Below are positions 28,729 to 36,484 of a DNA stretch of 58,121 bases, piece by piece (positions within the stretch are counted from its first letter, which is position 1; every line of letters starts with the position of its first letter). The position numbers and the translations under genes were made by a program. The notes beneath the pieces were generated by a model. That model had not been told where the DNA came from and searched no databases. It saw only the letters and a program-made list of their open reading frames with translations. The stretch is from Leuconostoc litchii (GTDB lineage: Bacteria > Bacillota > Bacilli > Lactobacillales > Lactobacillaceae): contig NZ_SDGY01000005.1 in the NCBI RefSeq assembly GCF_008107645.1, positions 148,792 through 206,912 of the forward strand. Reading direction: 5' to 3'.

Positions 28729-29536
28729 TAAATTATTTAAACCTAAAAAATTTACTTTAACTAATGGTAAAACAGTTAGTCAGAAGTTCACGAGAGCACC
28801 GCTAATTCTATTACTGTTATTAGTGGTTCTGATTATTTCTGTAGTTGTGACCGGTTTTAGTTTACCTACATTATTTACTAACTTTACTCAGTTTTGGATT
28901 GTTTTTGCTGATTTATTTCCACCTAAGTGGTCATATTTTCCTTCAGTATGGCAACCATTAATTGATACAATAAAAATGTCATTCTTTGGATCATTTTTTG
29001 GCGCATTATGTGCTTTACCTTTAGCTATTTTATCTGCAAATAATGTGACAAACAGTAGAGTTGTTAATTTAGTAGCTCGTTTTGTTTTGACAATTATGCG
29101 GACTTTACCAACATTAGTTGCGGCATTAATTGCAACATATATCTTTGGTTTAGGTACATTCGCTGGTACTGTGGCAATTTTTATATTTAGTATGTCTTTT
29201 GTTGGTAAGCAGCTTTTTGAGTATATTGAAACTGTTAATATGGGTGCTTATGAAGCATTAATTGCCACTGGTGCTAATGCTCCACGTTCTTTTGTAACAA
29301 CAATTTTTCCACAAATATTGCCTACATACTTATCCACTTCGCTATTTGCTTTTGAAGGAAATGTTCGTTATGCTGCAATTTTGGGGTACGTAGGTGCTGG
29401 TGGTATTGGTATGATTTTAAATCAAAAAATTGGCTGGCGTGAATTTCAAAGTGTTGGTATGATTTTGGTATCACTATTTGTAGCAGTTGTTCTCATTGAA
29501 ACATTGAGTCAACAATTAAGAAAATACTTGAGTTGA
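28715..29536 (+). CDS. phnE: Phosphonate/phosphate ABC transporter permease (first)
   Basis: A 273-residue permease with about six membrane segments and an EAA-type loop (NMGAYEALIATGANAPRSF). I chose the ATG at 28715 because GAAGG precedes it by 8 nt; a GTG three codons earlier is in frame. It pairs with the second PhnE gene to form a heterodimeric channel. Confidence 0.9.
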   Translation: MRWYDKLFKPKKFTLTNGKTVSQKFTRAPLILLLLLVVLIISVVVTGFSLPTLFTNFTQFWIVFADLFPPKWSYFPSVWQPLIDTIKMSFFGSFFGALCALPLAILSANNVTNSRVVNLVARFVLTIMRTLPTLVAALIATYIFGLGTFAGTVAIFIFSMSFVGKQLFEYIETVNMGAYEALIATGANAPRSFVTTIFPQILPTYLSTSLFAFEGNVRYAAILGYVGAGGIGMILNQKIGWREFQSVGMILVSLFVAVVLIETLSQQLRKYLS

Positions 29537-29546
29537 GGAGAACAAT

Positions 29547-30356
29547 ATGAATAAGAAACTAGAAGATGTTCTACTGACACAACCCAAAAGAGCGAAATAC
29601 TATATTACTGCAGCAGTGCTTGTATTGGCCATGTTGATTTGGTCTTCATCTGCACTAAATCAAATGCATGTAACATCCAAAGGGTTAAGCATAGGCTGGA
29701 ATATATTAGAAGGTATCATCACACCTGATACTACGCTGTTATTTGGTGGTGGTGATAGTGGTGTAGCTTACCTAATCTTACAAACTATTTCAATTGCCTT
29801 TTTAGGTACAATTGTTGGTGCATTTATTGCAGTGCCACTATCATTTATTTCTGCTACAAATATTGTCCCAAAGCCAATTGTGGTTATTACACGGTTTGTC
29901 ATTATGGCCATCAGAACAGTACCTTCACTGGTCTATGGTTTGATGTTTATTAGAGTAACTGGGCCGGGACCATTTGCTGGTGTAATGACTTTAGCAGTCG
30001 TTTCTATTGGTATGATTTCTAAGTTATTTATTGAAACGATTGAAGATTTAGATTCAGGCATTTTAGAATCATTAGATGCAGCAGGTAGTACACTGTTCCA
30101 AAAAATTCGTTATGGTGTACTTCCTCAGTTGAGTTCTGATTTTATTTCTATTTTAGCGTACCGTTTTGATATGAATTTGCGTGAAGCCACTATTTTGGGA
30201 TTAGTCGGTGCTGGTGGTATTGGTGCGCCAATGATTTTTGCGATGAGCGGATACGAATGGCATAAGGTCGGTGCAATACTTATTGGATTATTTATTTTAA
30301 TTTTTGTGATTGAATACCTATCTGATAAGTTACGTCAATATTTATTACATGGTTAA
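29547..30356 (+). CDS. phnE: Phosphonate/phosphate ABC transporter permease (second)
   Basis: A 269-residue paralogue of the preceding permease with about six membrane segments and the EAA-type loop LDSGILESLDAAGSTLFQK. GAGGAG precedes the ATG by a short gap. Together with PhnD, PhnC and the first PhnE it makes a complete importer. Confidence 0.9.
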   Translation: MNKKLEDVLLTQPKRAKYYITAAVLVLAMLIWSSSALNQMHVTSKGLSIGWNILEGIITPDTTLLFGGGDSGVAYLILQTISIAFLGTIVGAFIAVPLSFISATNIVPKPIVVITRFVIMAIRTVPSLVYGLMFIRVTGPGPFAGVMTLAVVSIGMISKLFIETIEDLDSGILESLDAAGSTLFQKIRYGVLPQLSSDFISILAYRFDMNLREATILGLVGAGGIGAPMIFAMSGYEWHKVGAILIGLFILIFVIEYLSDKLRQYLLHG

Positions 30357-30362
30357 CTTGAT

Positions 30363-30394
30363 GTAGTACTGATATAGTCAGTGCTACTTTTTTT
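30363..30394 (+). terminator. Terminator between phnE and the nucleotidase gene
   Basis: GTAGTACTGA and TCAGTGCTAC arms (10 pairs, one G-T) followed by seven T residues. Only 18 nt later the next gene starts without a clear promoter, so the terminator probably leaks and reduces expression of the nucleotidase. Confidence 0.8.
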
Positions 30395-30411
30395 AAAAAA
30401 GGACAACTATT

Positions 30412-31917
30412 ATGAAACATTTTAAAATATATTACACTTCTGATGTACATGGTTATTTGTGGCCAACCGATTATATTCAGAAGACAGAACAAAATCAGGG
30501 TCTAATCAATGTCGCTGAAAATTACAAAAAAGATGGCAATACGCTTATTATTGATGGTGGAGATATGTATCAGGGATCCCCACTTATGCAATATTTAAAA
30601 AAGAATGACGAAGGCGATCCTGTTTCAACTATGATGAATATGGCAGGTTATGACTATGTTACATTGGGGAACCACGATTTTAATGATGGGTTCGATGTTT
30701 TGAAAGAAAGATTATCGCACTTGAATGCCACGGTAATTGCAGAAAATGTTACTGATGAACAGGGGAATTCATTATATCCGGCTCAAATCAAGACACTAGC
30801 TGACGGTACAAAAATTGGTTTGATTGGACTAGTCACAGACTATATTAATATTTGGGAAGACCCTATGCATTTGTCAGGGATTAAGATTGAATCACCACTA
30901 ATAAAAGCAGTTAAAACAATTGAACATTTAAGAAAAGAAGCTGATATTGTGATTGGTATTTATCATGGTGGATTTGAACGAGACTTAGCTACTGGAACAG
31001 TAGTGAGTCATACGACTGAAAACATTGCGTGGCAACTGACTGAAAAATTGGATTTAGACATTTTGTTAACAGCGCATCAACATGCTGCAGTTGAACCACA
31101 ATTCATTAATGATACTTTAACGCTACAATTACGTAATCAAGCAACATCGTATGCCGAAATTGATGGAGAATTTACTGATGATAATTGGCATTTTTCAGCA
31201 CAAATAAATTCTGCAGGAGAAAAGAGTAATACTGACATGAAATCAATATTACAACCAATCAATAACAAAGTAGAAAAATGGTTAGATCAGCCGTTAGCTA
31301 GGCTGTCGAATCCTGTAGCTATCGAAAAACCAATTAATTTAGCCCAATATGGCAATGATTTTTTACGTTTGGTTGCAAAGGTGCAGTTAGTTGCTTCAGG
31401 AGCTCAAATAACATTGCAGGGGCTTAATAATAATCCTTCATATTTACCTCAGGAAATGACATTACGGTCAATTTTACAAAATTATCCATTTGATAATAGT
31501 TTAGTGGTTAAGAGAGTTAATGGTAAAGATTTACGATCAGCCTTGGAGCATACTGCTCGTTATTTTGTTATAAATGATGGTCAATTAGCATTGAACCCTG
31601 ATTGGTTGAGTCCTAAGGTTGAACATTATAATTACGATTTAGTGTATGGCTTAACGTATACGATTAATGTCAACCATCCATTTGGAAAGCGTATCACTGA
31701 GTTCAAGTATAATGGTAAAAATATTGCAGACACTGACGAAATTACTGTAGCCATGAATAATTATAGGGCAGTTGGTGGTGGAGATTTTCCAGAATATGCA
31801 AAAGCACAAACTATGTGGTCAGGAGACCAATCAATTCAAGATATGATTATAGCTTATATAGGTCAATATAAGGAGTTGCCAACGGAGCCTAAATTGCAGT
31901 TAAGTGTAACATATTAA
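30412..31917 (+). CDS. Cytoplasmic 5'-nucleotidase / 2',3'-cyclic phosphodiesterase-like metallophosphatase
   Basis: A 501-residue UshA-type enzyme. The metallophosphatase domain (about 1-240) has the metal ligands in YTSDVHGYL, IDGGDMYQG, LGNHDFNDG and LLTAHQHAAVE. The C-terminal 5'-nucleotidase domain (about 290-480) ends with the substrate-binding stretch AVGGGDFP. There is no signal peptide or cell-wall anchor, so it works inside the cell, unlike classical UshA. AAAAGGA precedes the ATG. The position behind phnDCEE suggests that it releases phosphate from an imported organophosphate; that is inference. Confidence 0.85.
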   Translation: MKHFKIYYTSDVHGYLWPTDYIQKTEQNQGLINVAENYKKDGNTLIIDGGDMYQGSPLMQYLKKNDEGDPVSTMMNMAGYDYVTLGNHDFNDGFDVLKERLSHLNATVIAENVTDEQGNSLYPAQIKTLADGTKIGLIGLVTDYINIWEDPMHLSGIKIESPLIKAVKTIEHLRKEADIVIGIYHGGFERDLATGTVVSHTTENIAWQLTEKLDLDILLTAHQHAAVEPQFINDTLTLQLRNQATSYAEIDGEFTDDNWHFSAQINSAGEKSNTDMKSILQPINNKVEKWLDQPLARLSNPVAIEKPINLAQYGNDFLRLVAKVQLVASGAQITLQGLNNNPSYLPQEMTLRSILQNYPFDNSLVVKRVNGKDLRSALEHTARYFVINDGQLALNPDWLSPKVEHYNYDLVYGLTYTINVNHPFGKRITEFKYNGKNIADTDEITVAMNNYRAVGGGDFPEYAKAQTMWSGDQSIQDMIIAYIGQYKELPTEPKLQLSVTY

Positions 31918-31993
31918 AATGAATCTAAATATTAAGATTTTTATAAGACATTATAGAATATAAATGTATAGTAAATAATAGTATGTAATATTC

Positions 31994-32022
31994 TTGATAT
32001 GTTACAGACGTTTGCTTATTAT
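31994..32022 (+). promoter_or_regulatory. Promoter of the LysM protein gene
   Basis: TTGATA (31994-31999) and TATTAT (32017-32022) with a 17-nt spacer. The leader is about 90 nt. Confidence 0.65.
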
Positions 32023-32120
32023 ATTAAGCGACTAAACTAATACTCGTAAGTTAATTACATGCGATACATCAATTCGGTTGTATCCATTTCCAACAGATAA
32101 TTTAGGAGTACAAACACTAT

Positions 32121-32753
32121 ATGTTTAATATTACAAAGACGTTGACAATCGCTGCTGGTTTTGCCGGTGCCTTAGCATTTGGAGGAGCACATGCAAGTGC
32201 TGATACAACAGATTATGTTGTTCAATCAGGTGACACACTGAACAAAATATCAGCAAAGTACAATGTATCAGTTGATACTATTGCTTCACAAAATAATATT
32301 TCAAATGTCAATTTAATCATGGTTGGTCAGAAGTTGAGTTTTGGGACATCAACGTCAACATCAACAAGTACACAAACAGTTGCTACAGATAATACTGCAT
32401 CAACAAACACAACAGATACAGCAGCATCAACACAAGAAACATCTTCAACTACGAATGTAGTAGCATCAGCACAAGTTGCATCAACTACTACTACACAAAC
32501 GACTTCAACATCATCATCTTCAGAAACAGATGCTTTGAATGCTTTGATTGCTCGTGAATCAAGTGGAAATGTCAATGCTACAAATGGTGATTATTATGGT
32601 CTTGGACAATTGTCTAGTCAAGCACGTGCCATCTATGGTGGTAATACGGCAGATTATAATGACCAATTGAACGCTATGAAGGCTTATATTGCAGCGCGTT
32701 ATGGTACTGCTGTAAATGCTTTGGCACATTCAAACTCAACTGGTTGGTATTAA
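32121..32753 (+). CDS. Secreted LysM protein with Apf/transglycosylase-like C-terminus
   Basis: A 210-residue exported protein. The signal peptide covers about residues 1-28 (ITKTLTIAAGFAGALAFGGA, cleavage near ASA-DT). A LysM domain at about 31-75 (YVVQSGDTLNKISAKYNVSV) binds peptidoglycan. A Ser/Thr-rich linker (about 76-135) leads to a C-terminal domain (ALIARESSGNVNATNGDYYG to the terminal STGWY) like that of aggregation-promoting factors and resembling lytic transglycosylases. Likely a highly expressed cell-surface protein acting on cell shape or the wall. AGGAG is well placed, and it has its own promoter and terminator. Confidence 0.87.
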   Translation: MFNITKTLTIAAGFAGALAFGGAHASADTTDYVVQSGDTLNKISAKYNVSVDTIASQNNISNVNLIMVGQKLSFGTSTSTSTSTQTVATDNTASTNTTDTAASTQETSSTTNVVASAQVASTTTTQTTSTSSSSETDALNALIARESSGNVNATNGDYYGLGQLSSQARAIYGGNTADYNDQLNAMKAYIAARYGTAVNALAHSNSTGWY

Positions 32754-32774
32754 TTCGTTAGTTTTATAGAAATA

Positions 32775-32799
32775 AAAATCGCCTAATGGCGATTTTTTT
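32775..32799 (+). terminator. Terminator after the LysM gene
   Basis: AATCGCC and GGCGATT arms with a TAAT loop and a T-run. Confidence 0.9.
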
Positions 32800-32802
32800 C
32801 GT

Positions 32803-32808
32803 TATAAT
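32803..32808 (+). promoter_or_regulatory. -10 element directly before the flavin oxidoreductase
   Basis: A consensus TATAAT ends 6 nt before the ATG at 32815. Transcription would start at or next to the start codon, giving a leaderless mRNA. No clear -35 exists because the terminator occupies that position. Confidence 0.4.
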
Positions 32809-32814
32809 AAGTTT

Positions 32815-34059
32815 ATGCAAATAGATTACGATTTTTTAGACTCATACACATTTTCAAAGAAAAAAATGATTGTTAGAAATCATGCCGTAATGGCCCCTAC
32901 TACATTAAGGAGTTCTCTCGAGGATGGTAGTGTTTCTGACAATGAAATTAAATATTACCAAATGCGTTCTTCAGGCCCTGGTATGGTTATTGTTGAAGCT
33001 GCTCATGTCAACCCGTTAGGGAAAGGATGGGAGGGCGGACTTTCTATTGCTGACGACGATAAAATAGCAGGATTATCTCGTTTGGCTAGAACTATTCAAT
33101 CAGGTGGTGCTAAAGCAATTTTACAAATATTTGCCGCTGGAAGACAAACAAACCAAAAAATTTTACGAGGACTTGAGCCTGTTTCAGCATCAGCTCAGCC
33201 ATATCCACATGGTAATCATGATATACCTCGTGCACTGACTCATGCTGAAATTGCACAAACCATTGATGACTTCGCATTAGCAACTAAGCGAGCTATTCTG
33301 GCAGGATTTGATGGCGTTGAAATTCATGGGGCCAATCTGTACCTTTTACAGCAATTTTTTTCACCGGAGAGCAATAGACGGCAAGATATTTGGGGTGGTT
33401 CTGTAGAAAAAAGGATGCGATTTGGTTTGGCGGTTACAGCTAAAGTAGCAGATACTATCAAAAAATATGCAGATCGTCCATTTTTATTAGGCTATAGACA
33501 ATCACCTGAAGAATCAACCAAACCGGGTATAAGTTTAAATGATTCACTATTGTTTATGCAAAAGCTAGTTAAATTACCGATTGACTATCTTCATTTATCA
33601 TTGAAAGATGCTTTTCAAACACCATTCCGAGATACGGAAGACAAGCAATCAATCATTAATCACTATACTAAAGTTTTACCAGCTGATATACCATTAATGG
33701 TAGCTGGATTAGTTAAACGACCTGAGCAAGTTGAGGAGTTATTAGACGAAGGCGTTACGTTTGTTGCAATGGGGCGCGCATTAATTATAGAGCCTAATTG
33801 GGTGCAAAAGGTAAAGATAAATGATGAAAAATCAATTCATTATGCCATATCACCAGTTGATTTTGAATTGTTAGGTATACCCGACCCTCTGAAACAGTGG
33901 CTCATGACACGTTTTAAAAATGGATTCCCAGTGACAACGGATATCGAATTCGATCCCAAAGAACCCTGGAAATACTATAAAAATACACCGATTCAACCGA
34001 AAAAGCCAATTGATCCAACAAAATTAATGACACTAAAAAAAAGGGTTGACGACCGTTAG
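32815..34059 (+). CDS. NADH:flavin oxidoreductase, old yellow enzyme family
   Basis: A 414-residue FMN-dependent TIM-barrel enzyme. VRNHAVMAPTTL starts the FMN-binding region, FDGVEIHGANLYLLQQFFSP carries the His-x-x-Asn pair for substrate, and FVAMGRALIIEPNW closes the barrel at the phosphate site. It probably reduces activated double bonds with NAD(P)H. The protein begins near the family's usual N-terminus (YDFLDSYTF), so the ATG at 32815 is right although no Shine-Dalgarno precedes it. The substrate is unknown. Confidence 0.88.
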   Translation: MQIDYDFLDSYTFSKKKMIVRNHAVMAPTTLRSSLEDGSVSDNEIKYYQMRSSGPGMVIVEAAHVNPLGKGWEGGLSIADDDKIAGLSRLARTIQSGGAKAILQIFAAGRQTNQKILRGLEPVSASAQPYPHGNHDIPRALTHAEIAQTIDDFALATKRAILAGFDGVEIHGANLYLLQQFFSPESNRRQDIWGGSVEKRMRFGLAVTAKVADTIKKYADRPFLLGYRQSPEESTKPGISLNDSLLFMQKLVKLPIDYLHLSLKDAFQTPFRDTEDKQSIINHYTKVLPADIPLMVAGLVKRPEQVEELLDEGVTFVAMGRALIIEPNWVQKVKINDEKSIHYAISPVDFELLGIPDPLKQWLMTRFKNGFPVTTDIEFDPKEPWKYYKNTPIQPKKPIDPTKLMTLKKRVDDR

Positions 34060-34074
34060 TATTCTTGATATACT
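34046..34074 (+). promoter_or_regulatory. Promoter of tRNA-Glu
   Basis: TTGACG (34046-34051) and TATACT (34069-34074) with a 17-nt spacer. The -35 lies inside the last codons of the flavin oxidoreductase gene. Confidence 0.7.
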
Positions 34075-34114
34075 AATATAGTTGTTTGGTTAAAGCAAAT
34101 GACAAATTGATCAT

Positions 34115-34186
34115 GGCTCGTTGGTCAAGTGGTTAAGACGCCGCCCTTTCACGGCAGAATCGAGAGTTCGATTCTCTCACGAGCTA
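34115..34186 (+). tRNA. tRNA-Glu (anticodon UUC)
   Basis: Full cloverleaf of 72 nt. Acceptor arms are GGCTCGT and ACGAGCT with discriminator A. The anticodon loop is CTTTCAC, anticodon TTC. The T-arm is GAGAG-TTCGATT-CTCTC. The anticodon stem has a C-A mismatch at 28-42 (CCGCC with GGCAG). CCA is not encoded. Followed by a terminator. Confidence 0.95.
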
Positions 34187-34190
34187 TTAA

Positions 34191-34219
34191 AAGTCACAAC
34201 TTCGGTTGTGGCTTTTTTT
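34191..34219 (+). terminator. Terminator after tRNA-Glu
   Basis: A 10-bp stem with a TTCG loop and a T-run; its core is identical to that of the csp terminator. Confidence 0.9.
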
Positions 34220-34226
34220 GTGCATA

Positions 34227-34246
34227 AAAAAAGCGTTAAGAAACGC
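34227..34246 (-). terminator. Minus-strand terminator of the broken gene
   Basis: On the minus strand AAGCGTT and AACGCTT arms with a short loop are followed by TTTTTTT. It begins right after the final stop of the pseudogene. Confidence 0.7.
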
Positions 34247-34679
34247 TTAGGAATGCTTATGATTTACAGTAGATTTAATAGCGTCATTTATAATTTGGTC
34301 AAAATACTTTTGATCAAAGTTGCCAAAATCAGTTCGTATTGATCTGCTAGGAGAAGTAATGTTAATTCATCAAAGTTAAAATATTATTGTTTGATTCTAA
34401 TAAGGTATTGGGTGTTCCCAGAACAGTCTGGGTAGCTGTTCTAGAGACCATTACTGCATTTGATTCACGAGTAATACCGATTTGTGTGATGGTAACAATA
34501 AATTTAAGGACGAAATCTGGATCTGATTCTGCAATTGCTGAATCAATATTTGTTAAAGAATGAACGTTAAATGCTGTGGAGAAGAACTCTTCCGAACCAG
34601 AAATAATAATTTGCGCAAGAAATTAAATTACTATCTTACCATTTAAATCTAGTGTAGCCTAACATAGATTGGCCCCCAT
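34247..34679 (-). pseudogene. Broken gene of unknown family, about 144 codons
   Basis: On the minus strand one reading can be followed from an ATG at 34679. It meets in-frame stops at about codon 7 (TAG) and codon 19 (TAA), then runs open for 86 codons (AQIIISGSEEFFSTAF onward) to a TAA at 34362-34364. A shift of frame there continues as INITSPSRSIRTDFGNFDQK to a stop at 34247, just before a terminator. The continuous coding-like stretches and the terminator show a former gene. I do not recognise the family. The remaining 34680-34770 shows nothing further. Confidence 0.65.
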
Positions 34680-34770
34680 GTTATTAGTACTGAAGAAACT
34701 TTAGTTCATAATTAAGACGGCCTTAACTTTTAATGGTTAGCATCAGGACTAATAATATTTTTTTGAAGGT

Positions 34771-36168
34771 TTATACGTCACGCACCTTCACTTTTAGTAA
34801 TGTGGTTAGGATTGCCGCTACTAGCATTAAAATAGCTGCAGTAAGGAAAGTAATTTGGATACCATGTAGATCAACTAGTGTTGTACTTAGTTGTGAATGT
34901 TTTTGACTGTAATTAACTGCACTTTTAGTCATGATTGTGACTAGTGTAGCTGTACCAAATGAGGCGGCTAATTGCCTAATAGTGGTAAACATAGCAGAAC
35001 CATCTGGAATAAGAGTTAGTGGCAAGGCATTAAATGCTTCAGTTTGAATTGGCATAATAACTAATACTAATCCAAGCTGGCGAATAAATTGCCCCAGAAC
35101 AGCAAGCCACAATGAACTTGCTAGTGTTAGAGAGGCTAAAACAAATGTTCCGATTGCAGTAACAATAATACCAATTTGAGTTAGGTATTTGGCACCGTAT
35201 TTATCGTATAAACGTCCACTCCACGGTGAAAGAAAAGCGGTAATCAATGCCCCTGGGAACAAGACTAATCCCGACTGAAAGGCTGTTGTACCACGAACGT
35301 TTTGCATATACAGTGGTAGCATAAGCGCGCCACCGTACATGGCCATCATTAACACAACATTAATTAAAATAGAAACGTTGAATTGGCGATATTTAAACAC
35401 TGACATATTTAATAGTGGAGTGTTAGTAGTATATTGATGCCAAATGAATAGTGCAGTAACGATAATTCCAACTAGTACAAATCCCCATACTGTAAATTCA
35501 TTCCAGGGATTTGCTCCGGCATTAGAAAAACCATATAGCAAAGAACCTAGTCCGATGCTAGAAAGTACAACACCCAGAAAATCAAATCGTAATTTTTTTT
35601 GTTGACCAATGTTTTTGAGTAAGAAGTAAGCTAATATGAAATTAGCAATAATTAGAGGAGCAACAAGATAAAACAAGAAGCGCCAATTGAGGTTAGTTAC
35701 GACAAGTCCTGATAAACTAGGACCCAAAGCTGGTGCAAAATTAAGTGCTAAACCGATTGTTCCCATAGCAGAACCACGTTTACTAGGTGTAAATAAATTC
35801 ATGACCACTACGTTCATTAAAGGGCCAAATACACCAGCTCCTATGGCCTGAATCATACGCCCGATAATTAAAATAGAAAAGGTTGGTGCAAAACCAGCTA
35901 TGATTGTACCAATAGCAAAGAAACCAGCAGCCGTCAAATATAAGGTGCGTGTTGTCAGTCGTTGGATCAGAAAAGCTGTTAATGGTACCATGACACCATT
36001 AACTAGCATATAGCCGTTTGTCATCCATTGGCCTAAGTTAGTTGAGATATTAAATTCATGCATAATATCTGGTAAAGCGACATTCATTAATGTTTGGTTT
36101 AAAAATCCTAAAAATGTACCAATGACTAGAATAGTTAAAATTGTTTTTTGTTTTTTCGTTATATTCAA
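34771..36168 (-). CDS. MFS multidrug efflux transporter, DHA2 family
   Basis: A 465-residue transporter with about 14 membrane segments, a paralogue of the pump at 14720. GTFLGFLNQTLMNVALPDIM at the N-terminus, WMTNGYMLVNGVMVPLTAFL, and motif C-like LALNFAPALGPSLSGLVV are typical. GAGG precedes the start on the minus strand. It has no DUF4811 partner. The substrate is unknown. Confidence 0.88.
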   Translation of the reverse strand: MNITKKQKTILTILVIGTFLGFLNQTLMNVALPDIMHEFNISTNLGQWMTNGYMLVNGVMVPLTAFLIQRLTTRTLYLTAAGFFAIGTIIAGFAPTFSILIIGRMIQAIGAGVFGPLMNVVVMNLFTPSKRGSAMGTIGLALNFAPALGPSLSGLVVTNLNWRFLFYLVAPLIIANFILAYFLLKNIGQQKKLRFDFLGVVLSSIGLGSLLYGFSNAGANPWNEFTVWGFVLVGIIVTALFIWHQYTTNTPLLNMSVFKYRQFNVSILINVVLMMAMYGGALMLPLYMQNVRGTTAFQSGLVLFPGALITAFLSPWSGRLYDKYGAKYLTQIGIIVTAIGTFVLASLTLASSLWLAVLGQFIRQLGLVLVIMPIQTEAFNALPLTLIPDGSAMFTTIRQLAASFGTATLVTIMTKSAVNYSQKHSQLSTTLVDLHGIQITFLTAAILMLVAAILTTLLKVKVRDV

Positions 36169-36210
36169 TGTGAGAACCTCCTTTATAATTTTTTATGAAT
36201 AAATGCAAAC

Positions 36211-36237
36211 AAAAAACCAGTATAAATACTGGTTTTT
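36211..36237. terminator. Terminator after the small basic protein gene
   Basis: AAAAACCAGTAT and ATACTGGTTTTT arms; T-run on both strands. Confidence 0.8.
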
Positions 36238-36252
36238 GAAAGTCAAATACAA

Positions 36253-36396
36253 TTACTTTGTAGAAGGCAATTCTTCTGACTTACCTTTTGCCCATTGTTG
36301 CAATTTTGCAATAGCAGCTTGGCGTTGTTTCTTAGCAGCGCTATGACTAACTTTGCGGGCACGTGCAAATGAGTTAAGTGGCTTTTTTAATACCAT
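36253..36396 (-). CDS. Small basic protein, 47 residues, unknown function
   Basis: A short, very basic protein rich in Lys, Arg, Ala and Gln, with a probable helical middle (ARKVSHSAAKKQRQAAIAKL). AAGGAG lies 7 nt before the ATG on the minus strand, and a terminator follows the stop, so it is likely a real gene. A longer in-frame reading upstream lacks a ribosome-binding site. Its charge suggests binding to nucleic acid or the ribosome, but I do not recognise a family. Confidence 0.65.
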   Translation of the reverse strand: MVLKKPLNSFARARKVSHSAAKKQRQAAIAKLQQWAKGKSEELPSTK

Positions 36397-36484
36397 GATT
36401 GTGCTCCTTTTTAATTCAATGATTTCATACAAATAATAATTATACGGCAAAATTTAACTGATTACAAGTGTTACAATAGATATT

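Noticed and set aside
34187-34770. Attachment site of an integrated element beside tRNA-Glu
   Set aside because: No duplicate of the tRNA 3' end and no integrase are visible in the window.
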